From Maratus speciosus (lineage: Eukaryota; Arthropoda; Arachnida; Araneae; Salticidae), in assembly GCA_963932465.1 (NCBI GenBank), contig OZ010788.1, forward strand, positions 670,366,484 to 670,430,483: a stretch of 64,000 bases of DNA, read 5' to 3'. Under the pieces are notes generated by a model. It saw only the letters and a program-made list of their open reading frames with translations. It was not told the origin of the DNA and did not search any database. This document shows, one piece after another, positions 33,401-44,096 of the stretch. The translations under genes were made by a program, and so were the position numbers. Positions within the stretch are counted from its first letter, which is position 1, and each line of letters opens with the position of its first letter.

Positions 33401-35815
33401 TGTATTTTAAACAATTTTTTCTAAGTGAGCCCCTAATTAGGTTGCAGGAGTGAAATTTTGCATACTTATAGCTGAACACCTCACATCAAACTGCAAATCA
33501 TAAAATTTTGAAAAAGTCGTTTTGAAGAGTCGTCCCTTTGGATTCCCACATGTGTATTTTAAACAATCGTTTCTAAGTGAGCCCCTAATTAGGTTGCAGG
33601 AGTGAAATTTTGCATACTTATAGCTGAACACCTCACATGAAACGACAAATCACAAAATTTTGAAAAAAAAAATGTAAATTTAACCCTTTGGGGTCTCACA
33701 TGGTTATTTTAAACAATCCTTTCTAAGTGAGACCCTAATTAGGTTGGAGGCGTGAAATTTTACATACTTATAGCTGAACACCTCACATCAAACGACAAAC
33801 TATAAAATTTTGTAAAAGTCGTACATTTAACCCTTTGGGCTCCCACATGTGTCTTTTAAACAATTCTTTCTAAGTGAGCCCCTAATTAGGTTGCAGGAGT
33901 GAAATTTTGCATACTTATAGCTGAACACCTCACATCAAACTGCAAATCATAAAATTTTGAAAAAGTCGTTTTGAAGAGTCGTCCCTTTGGGCTCCCACAT
34001 GTGTATTTTAAACAATTCTTTCTAAGTGAGCCAATAATTAGATTGGAGGCGTGAAATTTTACATACTTATAGCTGAACACCTCACACCAAACGACAAACT
34101 ATAAAATTTTGTAAAAGTCGTACATTTAACCCTTTGGGCTCCCATATGTGTATTTTAAACAATCGTTTCTAAGTGAGCCCCTAGTTAGGTTGCAGGAGTG
34201 AAATTTTGCATACTTATAGCTGAACACCTCACATGAAACGACAAATCACAAAATTTTGAAAAAAAAATGTAAATTTAACCCTTTGGGGTCTCACATGGGT
34301 TATTTTAAATAATCCTTTCTAAGTGAGCCCCTAATTAGGTTGGAGGCGTGAAATTTTACATACTTATAGCTGAACACCTCACACCAAACGACAAACTATA
34401 AAATTTTGTAAAAGTCGTACATTTAACCCTTTGGGCTCCCACATGTGTATTTTAAACAATTCTTTCTAAGTGAGCCCTAATTAGATTGGAGGCGTGAAAT
34501 TTTGCATACTTATAGCTGAACACCTCACATGAAACGACAAATCACAAAATTTTGAAAAAAAAATGTAAATTTAACCCTTTGGGGTCTCACATAGGTTATT
34601 TTAAACAATCCTTTCTAAGTGAGCCCCTAATTAGGTTGGAGGCGTGAAATTTTACATACTTATAGCTGAACACCTCACACCAAACGACAAACTATAAAAT
34701 TTTGTAAAAGTCGTACATTTAACCCTTTGGGCTCCCACATGTGTATTTTAAACAATTTTTTCAGAGTGAGCCCCTAATTAGGTTGCAGGAGTGAAATTTT
34801 GCATACCTATAGCTGAACACCTCACATCAAACTGCAAATCATAAAATTTTGAAAAAGTCGTTTTGAAGAGTCGTCCCTTTGGGCTCCCACCTGTGTATTT
34901 TAAACAATTCTTTCTAAGTGAGCCCTAATTAAGTTGCAGGAGTGAAATTTTGCGTACTTATAGCTGAACACCTCACATTAAACTGCAAATCATAAAATTT
35001 TGTAAAAGTCGTACATCTAACCCTTTGGGCTCCCACATGTCTATTTTAAACAATTCTTTCTAAGTGAGCCCTAATTAGATTGGAGGCGTGAAATTTTGCA
35101 TACTTATAGCTGAACACCTCACATCAAACGACAAATCACAAAATTTTGAAAAAAAAAATGTAAATTTAACCCTTTGGGGTCTCACATGGGTTATTTTAAA
35201 CAATTCTTTCTAAGTGAGCCCCTAATTAGTTTGGAGGCGTGAAATTTTACATACATATAGCTGAACACCTCACACCAAACGAAAAACTATAAAATTTTGT
35301 AAAAGTCGTACATTTAACCCTTTGGGCTCCCACATGTGTATTTTAAACAATTCTTTCTAAGTGAGGCCATATTTAGGTTGGAGGCGTGAAATTTTGCATA
35401 CTTAAAGCGGAACACCATCATGCGACAAATCATAAAATTTTTAAAAAGTCGTACACTTAACCTTTTGGGCTCCCACATGCGTATTTTAAGCAATTCTTTC
35501 TAACTGTGCCCCTTATTAAACTGGAGATTTGAAATTTTGCATACTTATATCAGAACGCCTTAGGCAAGCGACAAATCATAAAATCTTGAAAAAGTCTTAC
35601 GTTTAACCCTTTGAGCTACCACTTATGTATTTTAAGGAATTCTTTCTAAGAGCGCACTTAATTAAGTTGGAGACATGAATTTTTGCATACGACCTCAGAC
35701 TTCTCGACTGAATACATCAGACTACACGACAAATCATAAAATTTTCAAAAAGTCTTATATTATTTACTACTAAGGCTCTAACTTGTGTATTTTAAGCAAT
35801 TTTTCTAACCTCCGC
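30495..35815 (+). mobile_element. Helentron/HINE-like element B: ~35 monomers of ~149 bp
   Basis: A palindrome (30495-30521, AGGGTTTCGT...ACGAAACCCT) follows a T run. Then comes a CTGTCTGTCCGTCCGT tract, CAGAGCCCGTTCTCAGAAAC, and about 35 monomers anchored on CATACTTATAGCTGAACACC (30628, 30776, 30922 ... 35544). Three monomer types alternate: A (GTAAAAGTCGTACATTTAAC), B (AGTCGTTTTGAAGAGTCGTC) and C (AAATGTAAATTTAACCC with GGGGTCTCACATGGG). The last three or four monomers (from 35400) are the most diverged. Open frames of 64 codons on the minus strand recur only because the repeat does and are not genes. It is the inverted counterpart of 1085-2066. Confidence 0.7.
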
Positions 35816-35825
35816 CCTTTTCACA

Positions 35826-35895
35826 CGGGGAGCACTTTTCCAACTTTTGCCGACACCCCTTTGACCATTCTTTCATATTTTGCACCATAGCCTAA
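35826..35895 (+). repeat. Fragment of the repeat at the window's right edge
   Basis: GGGAGCACTTTTCCAACTTT followed by TGCCGACACCCCTTTGACC resembles 63842-63905 (ACTTTTCTAAATTTTGCCGAC...CATGTGACATATCTTTG). It lies right at the end of the decayed 149-bp array. Confidence 0.4.
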
Positions 35896-35921
35896 CATAT
35901 TTTAGTTCCATTTTTTACCGC

Positions 35922-37015
35922 CAGGGGCGCCTACTTATCTCGGGTGCTATGGGCCCAATCCCTAGAGCCCCACATGCCGACATTTACAGGCCCAGGCCCG
36001 GCCCGGCCCGTAGGAAAAGTAATATTGGCCCAGTCCGGCCCGATAAAAAATTAAAAGTTCGGCCCGAGCCCGGCCGGGCCCGGCCCGGAAAAAAGTTAAA
36101 ATCTCGGCCCAAGCCCGGCCCGGCGCGAGTGAATTTCTACAAAACATTGATTTTTACGTCGAATTGGTTAAAATTTGTTTCGTACGAGGAGTTCGGACCA
36201 AAAATATTTATCTTAACTTTTTTTTTCATGTTTATAATCTTTTTTTTTTTATAGAAGTACAGCAGGCTGCAATATTTATTTTTTTAGTGAATCTCTATTT
36301 CATGTATGTAAATGTTTCAGTAACCATTAATATTGTTAATCCATATTCCATGTATGTTAAAAGTGAAGTATGTGAAGTGTTAAAAATCTGAAAAAATGCT
36401 ATACAGTAAAATCTTCTAAGACGGAATTGCATAGGAAAGAAAAAAATGCGTTATAGAAAAGTTCCCTTCTTAGCAAGTGTAAATGTATTATATATTCTTT
36501 TCTTACTTATTAGTATATTAATTTTGCATGGATCAACACGTTTTTCAGTTTAATACAGGGTTCCGTCATAGGTAAGTTCATTTTCACACATTTTACTATA
36601 TTTTAATTTAGCTATGTTTTAATATGCGTAGAAATCTACTATTCTTTAAAAAATTTATTTTTTTATGTTTAAGTGTACAATAAGGTCGATTGAAAAATGT
36701 ATGCATTTTTTGCATAAATTTTTGGGCCAGGCCTAATTTAACTGACCTTTAAATGGACCAGGCCACGCTGAAACATTGATTTTCATACGGGCTGGCTCAA
36801 AACTAGGACTGAAAATTTCGGGCCGTGAAGACTAGGAATGAAACCAGCCTCGGCTCTGTACAGAAAAATTAAATTAGTCCCGGCCCGGCCCGAGCCTTCA
36901 GAAAAAAGTATGGCCCGGGCCCTGCCCGAACAGAGTTGAGAGCAGGCCCGGCCCGAGTGCCGTGAATGAAAGTCGGCCCGAGCCCGGCCCGTGCAGACCT
37001 CTACCAATCCCCTCG
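35922..37015. repeat. Paired GC-rich GGCCCG minisatellites
   Basis: Two GC-rich blocks (about 35980-36130 and 36880-37000) are built from GGCCCGAGCCCGGCCCG-like words separated by short A-rich spacers (AAAAAAGTT, AGAAAAAAGTA). An AT-rich 700-bp spacer lies between them. The left block is preceded by CAGGGGCGCCTACTTATC and the right is followed by ...GCGTGCGCCTCTGG. Their outer ends look like an imperfect hAT-type terminal pair, but no 8-bp duplication is visible. The frames in these blocks are P/R/G repeats without protein meaning. A solo pogo-like end (CAGTAAAATCTTCTAAGACG) lies at 36404. Confidence 0.6.
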
Positions 37016-37126
37016 ACTAATATATCTACGGATAGTATGTAAAACGGAGTTTCGTTCGGATAGAGTTTTGTTTAGAATAGCGTGCGCCTCTGGTTGCGAA
37101 ATGTGGAAGTAACAGATTTTTCAAAA

Positions 37127-37199
37127 GGATAAAGTGTTTTGAAAGCAATATTAAACGAAACCTTCTGTGCGATCTGTGATCACACTTACCCACTTGTTA
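37127..37199 (+). repeat. Dispersed repeat, copy 2 (partner 3271-3342)
   Basis: GGATAAAGTGTTTTGAAA, TTAAACGAAACC, GTGCGATC and CACTTGTTA occur in the same order and orientation as copy 1. Confidence 0.6.
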
Positions 37200-37941
37200 T
37201 AAATATTAACTACAAAAACCTTTTTACACAAATCTAAATTATTTCCCCCAAAGCCCATACTTAAAAAATGCAGCTAAACAAACCCCGCTCACACCTATTT
37301 TGATAAAATCAAAGCAGACATGACGCATGCGCAGTAGCGCGGAGGGTTTTGCTATCCGAAAACAAACAGTACATTAATACATTTAGGAATTTTTATTGAC
37401 ATTATTTCAAAAATTAAACATGCAGCTCTTTAATTATTATACACATTGTAATAAATAGGTGGATAAAAAGTCTTTATTTGTTTAAAATCTTTTGTCTTGG
37501 ATAAATTAAAGTGCAACTAATTAGTGAAAAAGGGCTTTTTTAGTAAGAAAACAGGACTGTAGCAGTTTTGATGTCATTCACGTCTTTCTATGTAACAATG
37601 GTTGGTTTATCTTTAGTTTCAAATACCTCGCATATAAGGTCCTTGGAGATTAAAACTTTTTCTGTGAATTTTACTTCTTAAACTAAAGAATTTAATTGAT
37701 ATTGAGGTTTTACGGTGTAGTATGGTACGTAACAGAACATTTATTTTATTAGAAAATATTGTTATGTCTGTATTTCAAGATCATATTTTTAATAATTCAT
37801 ACACAGCAAAAAATTCCTTACATAGAAGAAGCGCTTCTGAAAAGTTAGTGTAACCCCGTAATTGCTCACTATTCTGAAAAACCTTTCGACTATCTTTAAA
37901 TATTTGTAAGATAAAATCCAATCGAAAACAATTATAAATTA

Positions 37942-38008
37942 GAGTAGAACCTCTTTTATCCGAAACTCTTTTAAACGAAACTCTCGGTTAACCAAAATCC
38001 ATTTTGAA

Positions 38009-38048
<40 letters not shown>

Positions 38049-38632
38049 ATTTAATTATTACATTCCTTGTGTGCAAAATCCATTTTGAAAGCTTTTTTAA
38101 AACTGTCATATTACTTGTCAGCAAACTGTCCTTTCCGAACTACGAGTACATATAAATATTTTCAATCCCCTTTCTTAGAGTTCCTTCGAATTTAACTTGA
38201 GATCTCGTAAGCTGCGTAGTGGAACGAAGAAAACGAACAAATTGGCAATTCTGAAGCATTTGAATGTTTTGCAAAAGGTTTGGCATGACTGGAGCAGCAG
38301 AAAGACTGTGATACTAGAGAACTCATAATATTAAAAATCTTCGTGATAGAGCTTCAAAGCAAAGGCAATCGAAACTGCGACAAACAAAACATTTTTTTAA
38401 ACCCTTGTGATATATGTAAAAGGTATTTAATTTCAAAATTAAAATTCAGGTCTTTTATTCTTGTTTTTATTTTGCTATTGCTTTATTTTTATTAAGCATT
38501 TGTTACCATAATAAGAAATATTGCATATATTTCTCTTTAATCTTAAAATAGAAGCATTCTTGATTATCCGAAAATTTCGATTTTCCGAAAGAGGGTCGAT
38601 CCCAATTACTTCGGATAATCGAGGTTCTACTG
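37942..38632 (+). mobile_element. Tigger/pogo deletion derivative, copy 1
   Basis: Left end GAGTAGAACCTCTTTTATCC, right end ACTTCGGATAATCGAGGTTCTACTG; the canonical first base C is G here. A 33-bp T run follows the left end, and CCATTTTGAAAGC is directly repeated on either side of it. From 38221 to 38410 lie decayed codons of a transposase C-terminus. Layout is the same as copy 2 at 48658-49927, so one already-deleted element spread to both places. Confidence 0.8.
38221..38410 (+). pseudogene. Tigger transposase C-terminal tail
   Basis: The frame reads NEENEQIGNSEAFECFAKG, then LEQQKDCDTRELIILK. It shifts to LRDRASKQRQSKLRQTKHFF and then a stop at 38408-38410. Tigger/jerky-family transposases commonly end with a helical segment, a short acidic stretch, L.xLRDxAxxxR and a basic tail ending in FF, which this fits. 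An in-frame TGA (in TTGGCATGACTGG) and the frameshift make it non-functional. Confidence 0.65.
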
Positions 38633-39092
38633 TATTGGAAGTATTATCTAATAGAAGATACTGGTAGTTTCCTCTTTTTTTGACTGTGTTTTTCCCTGAC
38701 CACTTGCTACCCTGATATAGGAGTTTTTACAAACATTATGCATTTCAATAATGGAACAGATAGCTCTTTAATTATTATACACATTATGACAAATAAGTGG
38801 ATAAAATGTCTTTATTTATTTAAGATTTTTGTCTTCGATAAATGACACTGCAACTAATTACTGAAAAAAAAGGTTTATTTACTGAAAAAACAGGACTAAC
38901 AGTTTTTATGTCATTCACGTCTTTCTTTGTAACTATGGTTCGTTTATCTCTAACAGCAAATACCTCGTGTATAGGGTCCCTGGAAATTAAAATTTTTGCT
39001 GTGAATTTTAATTCTTAAACTAAAGAACTTTCCACTTTTAGGTTTTACAGTGTCGTATTCTAAGTAATGGAACTTTTATTTTATTAATAAAT

Positions 39093-39921
39093 TAGCTGAC
39101 CCGCCCGGAGTTTCCGAGGCCCGTGATAATTAACTTAAATGAAACTTAGATTTGTACGATTTTATATCTTTAGTTCCATTTCGTCGAAATTTATATTTTT
39201 AAATGAAAAAAATTGCAAAAAATATTGAATTTAAATTATACACTATTTGGTTCGAAGTGACCTGCGTTCGCCGTTGTATATGAAAGGATTAAAATTCATA
39301 TTTTTAAAAACCGACTGCACCATCGATTAGAAGGTTTCAGCTTTAAGGGTTGTATTTGGTTTGTCAGTACCTCTAAAATTGAGCCCTAGAAGGGCGTTGC
39401 ATTAAGGGAGAAAAACGCTTTTCGCAAAAAACGACCCTTTTTGATTTATTTTTTAAAGGTTTGACTCTGAAAATTTTTCGAATTGATTGCGGCATTTGGG
39501 ACTTAAAAGTACTATTTTTCGGACTATGTCTACCAATTTGGACTCTACCGAGTGGTTTGGTCGACAAAGATTAAATAAAAATTATGAAAAACACAAACAA
39601 TATTGAACGGTAGGCTCTGCACTACGATGTTCTCTTCGTTCCCAATGCGTAAAGGGGTTTCTGCGCATGTGCAAGCGCTTTTCCGAGGTCGCAACGAAAA
39701 AGGTAAATATTTGATTCGAAGTTCTTTGTTGTTTTTAACTAATATCTTGATTAATTAACAAAATGTTAAAATTCTGCGTCTCAGATGTATTAGGAGAGGC
39801 TTTGAACTACGTCACACAAATTTTTGACCTCGGACATACGGTAGATTTTGCTACCCATCGCAGACAGATACGCACACACACATAGACAGACCGAGCGAAA
39901 CTTTCTTTGATTAGTATAGAT
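39093..39921 (+). mobile_element. Non-autonomous element, TAGCTGACCCG to TTAGTATAGAT
   Basis: It starts TAGCTGACCCGCCCGGAG and ends TTTGATTAGTATAGAT after a CAGACAGATACGCACACACA and CAGACCGAGCGAAAC stretch. The flanks (TTATTTTATTAATAAA and AGTGTTGCGTTTGTG) are joined in the uninterrupted repeat copies at 28350 and 37740 (TTATTTTATTAGAAAATATTG), so the insert boundaries are visible. Many arthropod dispersed repeats have this kind of start and end. I cannot say whether it is LINE-, Penelope- or Helitron-derived. Confidence 0.6.
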
Positions 39922-40277
39922 AGTGTTGCGTTTGTGTTTCAAAATCGTTCAAAGTTTAATTCCACTAGGATTCGTCACTGTGTTGCAAAATATTTGAAAT
40001 CGTCTTGTTTGTGTATTCGGAGTATTTCTAGTTAGCATTCGCCGTAAAAATTTCATAAAAATTTCCTGATATAAAAGATTTTTTTTAAGAGTTAGTGTAA
40101 CCTCGTAATTACTGACAGTTCTCGCTTTTCTTCAAAACTTTTAAAGATAAAATCCATTGAAAACAGCTATAAACAAACAGATTTTTTTTTTTTTTTAAAT
40201 GACAGATATATTTTTTAATTTACGAACATTAAAAAGGCATATACTTGTTTCTAACTTTAGGCATATAAATGTTATAC

Positions 40278-40457
40278 CATAGTTCGCACGCATCCTTGAA
40301 TTTTGTAGACCAGAAAAATTTTTGGCACCAGTATTATCACATAGAAAATCTCTTCTTAAAAAAAGGCGAAATTTTGCGCGTTTAACATGGATTTCTTTTT
40401 CTATAAAAAGATACTGGTAGTTTCCCTGGAGAAATAACGGTATACGTACGAACCATG
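40278..40457. mobile_element. hAT-like MITE, decayed copy
   Basis: About 180 bp with ends CATAGTTCGCACGC and CGTACGAACCATG. An internal inverted pair surrounds GCACCAGTATT...CATAGAAAA and TTTTTCTATAAAAAGATACTGG. It matches 48261-48438 along its length (GAAATT..GCGTTTA, TAACGG). No clear 8-bp duplication was seen. Confidence 0.5.
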
Positions 40458-41650
40458 TATTTAAAATTAAGGCTTTAGCCAACTTACTTTCCATAAGTAG
40501 ACGCTACAATCTTTTATCAATCGTCTCATCACTTCAGAAAAGAAACACCACTCTATGCTTTAGTTCAAAGTAAGGTTTAATGAATCTCTGTACTACAAGA
40601 CATATTATTATTTACAGGAATACTGTACAATATTTACATCGCCAAAACTCAGAAGAAATCCGTTGATTGCAAAACATTTTATCATTTCCCGCCCTCTCAT
40701 AAAAAAGCTCCGGGGGAAAAAAATCAAGCAAGCAGCTTGTACTTCGAAAAACCTCTACCTTCTGCGTCTCAAAAACAATCTCTCTGCGTAAAAGCTAATC
40801 CGCAATGAATTATGGGAAAACCTATTTGGCAGCCCGCTAAACTGTCGTGTGCTGCCATCTAGTGTATCGGTATTTAAATATTTGTTACAAGGCAATATAA
40901 AATTAAGACATATAAATGATTCTAACTTTGGGAAGCTATAGTTCACTAAGAGTTCTGCTTGATCTACATATGTTTTTTAATAGCAAGAGAAAAGTTTTCT
41001 AATTTGTGAGCAACAACGTTACTTTTTACTGCTGTAAATGTTTCTGCTATATAAACTGTTTCTTCAGTCGTTAAGAACGTATGCCTAAATATATATATAT
41101 ATAATAATGCATAAATAAACTTTACAGGCAATATGCCTTTTAAAAGATAGTCTTGATCAATGTCGTCCTACGTCCTTTATGCCGAGACATTAGTGGAAGG
41201 CGAGGAAAAAAAGATAAAAGAATGAAAACTGGAACCAGACAAATTTAAAACAAATTCATTAAACTAAATACTCTTTAGCATTGGAGCTGGCAAAGACTAC
41301 ACATTGGAAGAAGTAAGTGTCTTAAATACTTTTATTTCTTAAGATCTTTTCTTAAGATCTTCTTAAGGAATAAATGACACTGCAACAATGTAGCGAAAGA
41401 AAGTTTTATTTACTGTGAAAACAGGACTGTAGCAGTTTTCATGTCATTCACGTCTTTCTTTGTAACAATGGCCAGTTTCTCTCTAACAGAACAAACACTC
41501 CAGGCACGGAATCTCTGGAGGTTCAAACTGAAGTTGGGAATTTTAATTATTAAACAAACGAACTTAATTCATATAGAATTTTTAGGATGTACTGTGGTTA
41601 GTGAAATATCTTGCAAATTCCAGTATCGTTAGAAAGAATTCTAGGTTATT

Positions 41651-43389
41651 AAAGATTGTTCCAAAAGTAATTCTTAATAAGTAAATCAAAATTGATTTTT
41701 ATTTCAAAATTAATCGATTATTATGTAAATCGATTGATATTTTAGAACTCTATTGTTTTTTCGTAAAAGTAGTTGTGTGATTAAAGATTACTAGATGAAA
41801 CAGAAAAGATAGTTAAAAAGTTTAATGATGATGCTTATCAAGGCAAGAAAAATTTTTGCAATGAAAACTAGGATTTTAACTAGTGATTTTACTATTCAAA
41901 TTGATCATTCGGACATGCGCAAAAACATTGTTTCCAACCTTTGCATATATTTTTAATCAATTACCGTCAGAAATTGTTTTAAAAGAACAGAAACAAAAGC
42001 ATAGTTGCCAGCATTCATAATTTTTTTAATCAATTATCTTCAGAAATTTTAAAGAAAAAAATAATATTTATAGATTTATGAGTGTTCCTAAATCAATCAA
42101 AGTAAAAAACTTCTTCTTCAATACAAAATTCCTGGTGAAACTGAATTTAAGAAAAGCAAAGATGGCAACTATGCTTTTGAGCAAGCCTGAATGATTTATT
42201 CAAATAGTAAAATCCTTTCTTTCTACCCATCACTAGTTTTAACTAGCTGTTTTTGCAAATATTTCAACAGATTAACTTTTTGTAAAAAATGCTCTACGTG
42301 TACTGTAATTTAATCAGTGGTATGGTATGTAATGGTATCTTTGATCAATTAGATACAATCTGAATCACAAGTTGTCTAGAACAGTTATGCATTCTAATTC
42401 TATTAGAAAACTAGTAAGTTGAAATATTAATGGCTTGTTTGAGATTTAATTTTTATTAGGTAACTATCAGGCCTATAAGGCGTAGGTCTGTCCTGCTGTG
42501 GTCCGATTTGCAGAGACAAACTAAACACTATACTGGCCTTTGTCTGTTGAGTTTAAATGGCCTGAAACATACACTGGGCAAAGAATATAAAGAAGTACTA
42601 ATAGACAACGGAGTAGAAATTCTTTGCTCTACAGTCGATGCGTGTTCGGCGGTTGGATCAAATTGACCCAAGCTCGCAATTTACCAAACATAATAAAAAC
42701 AACCTGGCTTAAAATTTAGAATGTGCTTTAAAACTCGTTAAAACAACAATCGTAAAAACAAATTTTGTTAAATACGCTTTTCATGAAATAGTACAGATGA
42801 AAATCTTTAAAAGTTTTACTTTTTTTTTTTTACATTTTTCTCAATATTCTAAAGTAGAAAATTTTCAAGAAAACAATAATAAAAATAATTAAATAGTAAA
42901 ATAAAAACCTTTTAAATATGAATTTTCTAGTAAGAATCTAATTTAACTATTAAAAGATATTTTTCAATCTTATCCACTCTAGCGTGAAAATAATATTTAT
43001 CAATAAGACATTTTTATATAATTTTTTTTACACTGATTTATGTTTTAAATGGCAAACTTCTTGATCAAAAATAAATGACTGATTTACTTAAAAAAAGGAA
43101 AATCCTACGGTGTTACATCGTTCAGATTAAAGTACTTATTAAAATTTATCCTCTGAATTGATAGCAGGAAACTTTATCTCGTTATAAGTTTCTAAACTGG
43201 AAGATTTTATCTTACAGTAATTTGAAAAAAAAATTCCTATTTTCTGAACGAATTGTTTTCGAAATTACCAAAAGAATTTTTAATTCTAGAGGTTTTTGGG
43301 CGTATTCAATTAGTTCAATTCTGCTATTGTACGAATGCTACATGTGTCATGGACGTTTCTTTAAAAGTATTCTAGAACACGCTGTGTTG
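41651..43389. other. Intergenic, no gene seen
   Basis: AT-rich DNA. A GC-richer patch at 42470-42670 holds no frame I recognise. No terminal repeats were found. Confidence 0.5.
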
Positions 43390-43393
43390 TTAA

Positions 43394-43605
43394 CCCCTTA
43401 ACCTACAATGACGGGCATAGCCCGCGTACGATGATCGAGCCAAATGTAATTTTTTTTTTCCACTAAAATTTCACAGTAAATATAGTTTAATTTAATCGTC
43501 GAAATTCCATGATTAAACAAGGCGAAAATCTCTATTAAATTTTAGTGGTAGCTATGGATTTGCCAAACCGTGGAGCTGTTGAGACGTAAATCGTAGGTTA
43601 AGGGG
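43394..43605. mobile_element. piggyBac-type MITE
   Basis: Ends CCCCTTAACCTACAATGACG and ...GACGTAAATCGTAGGTTAAGGGG are flanked by TTAA on both sides (43390-43393, 43606-43609). A GACGGGCATAGCCCGC palindrome sits next to the left end, as in many piggyBac ends. The middle ~90 bp is a second palindrome bounded by CCACTAAAATTT and AAATTTTAGTGG. That core recurs in the element at 46638-46798. No protein is encoded. Confidence 0.85.
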
Positions 43606-43609
43606 TTAA

Positions 43610-44096
43610 ATAAATGATGAAAGTTTGTTTTTATTTAATATGCTTTTATTTTGAACAAATTGGTCTGTGTATACGGATGTTTTTTATTTCTATAAAGAAA
43701 ATTTTGTTTAGCTGTGTTTAAAACAATTTCTTTTCAAGTGAAACGAACCTGCAATTTTTTTTATCTATATTACACAGGACAAACGTGCGTATGTAAACGT
43801 AACGATGATGTCGTTTGACGGTATTAACAGCATACTATTAAATTTAACTTTTATTGCAAGTTAAACTTCTAAATACCGCACATGTTTAATTAGTACACTG
43901 TCGAATATCGAAACAAACGAACTTTCAAATGGAACATGTTTGAAAATTATATCGCAATTTGATTGAAACTGTATCGCAATTTATTCAGTTTCCATTGTTT
44001 TTAAAATAATTTTCAAACATGATTTTATTCTTCAAATGTGCCTCTATCCCGTTCAAATGACTTCGAAAGAAAAATACGTTTGCACTTAAATTAATA
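43610..44096. other. Intergenic, small inverted repeat only
   Basis: Apart from a short imperfect hairpin (43935-44020, AACATGTTTGAAAATTAT / ATAATTTTCAAACATG), nothing was recognised. Confidence 0.5.

Larger units (their letters stand above)
37400..41650 (+). repeat. ~0.65-kb repeat family, tandem and interrupted
   Basis: Units share TTAATTATTATACACATT, TCTTTATTTGTTTAA, CAGGACTGTAGCAGTTTT, ATGTCATTCACGTCTTTCT, TAGGGTCCCTGGA, TTAGTGTAACCTCGTAATTA and AATCCAATCGAAAACAATTA. The ATGTCATTCACGTCTTTCT anchors at about 37571, 38910 and 41434 are spaced as multiples of ~650 bp once the inserted Tigger copy (37942-38632) and the repeat at 39093-39921 are removed. The stretch 40460-40930 matches less well. 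No gene was seen. Confidence 0.55.

Noticed and set aside
31195..34080. Seven near-identical 64-codon minus-strand frames (MFSYKYVKFH...)
   Set aside because: They are the ~149-bp monomers read in one frame, spaced by multiples of ~149 bp. Only one monomer-type combination keeps the frame open, and there is no start context or protein motif.
30605..35815. CRISPR-like array of regular repeats
   Set aside because: There are no unique spacers, the monomers are ~149 bp and contiguous, and the DNA is eukaryotic.
35880..36254. 124-codon frame rich in RPGPAR
   Set aside because: It is a translation of the GGCCCG minisatellite and would be open in several frames for composition reasons.
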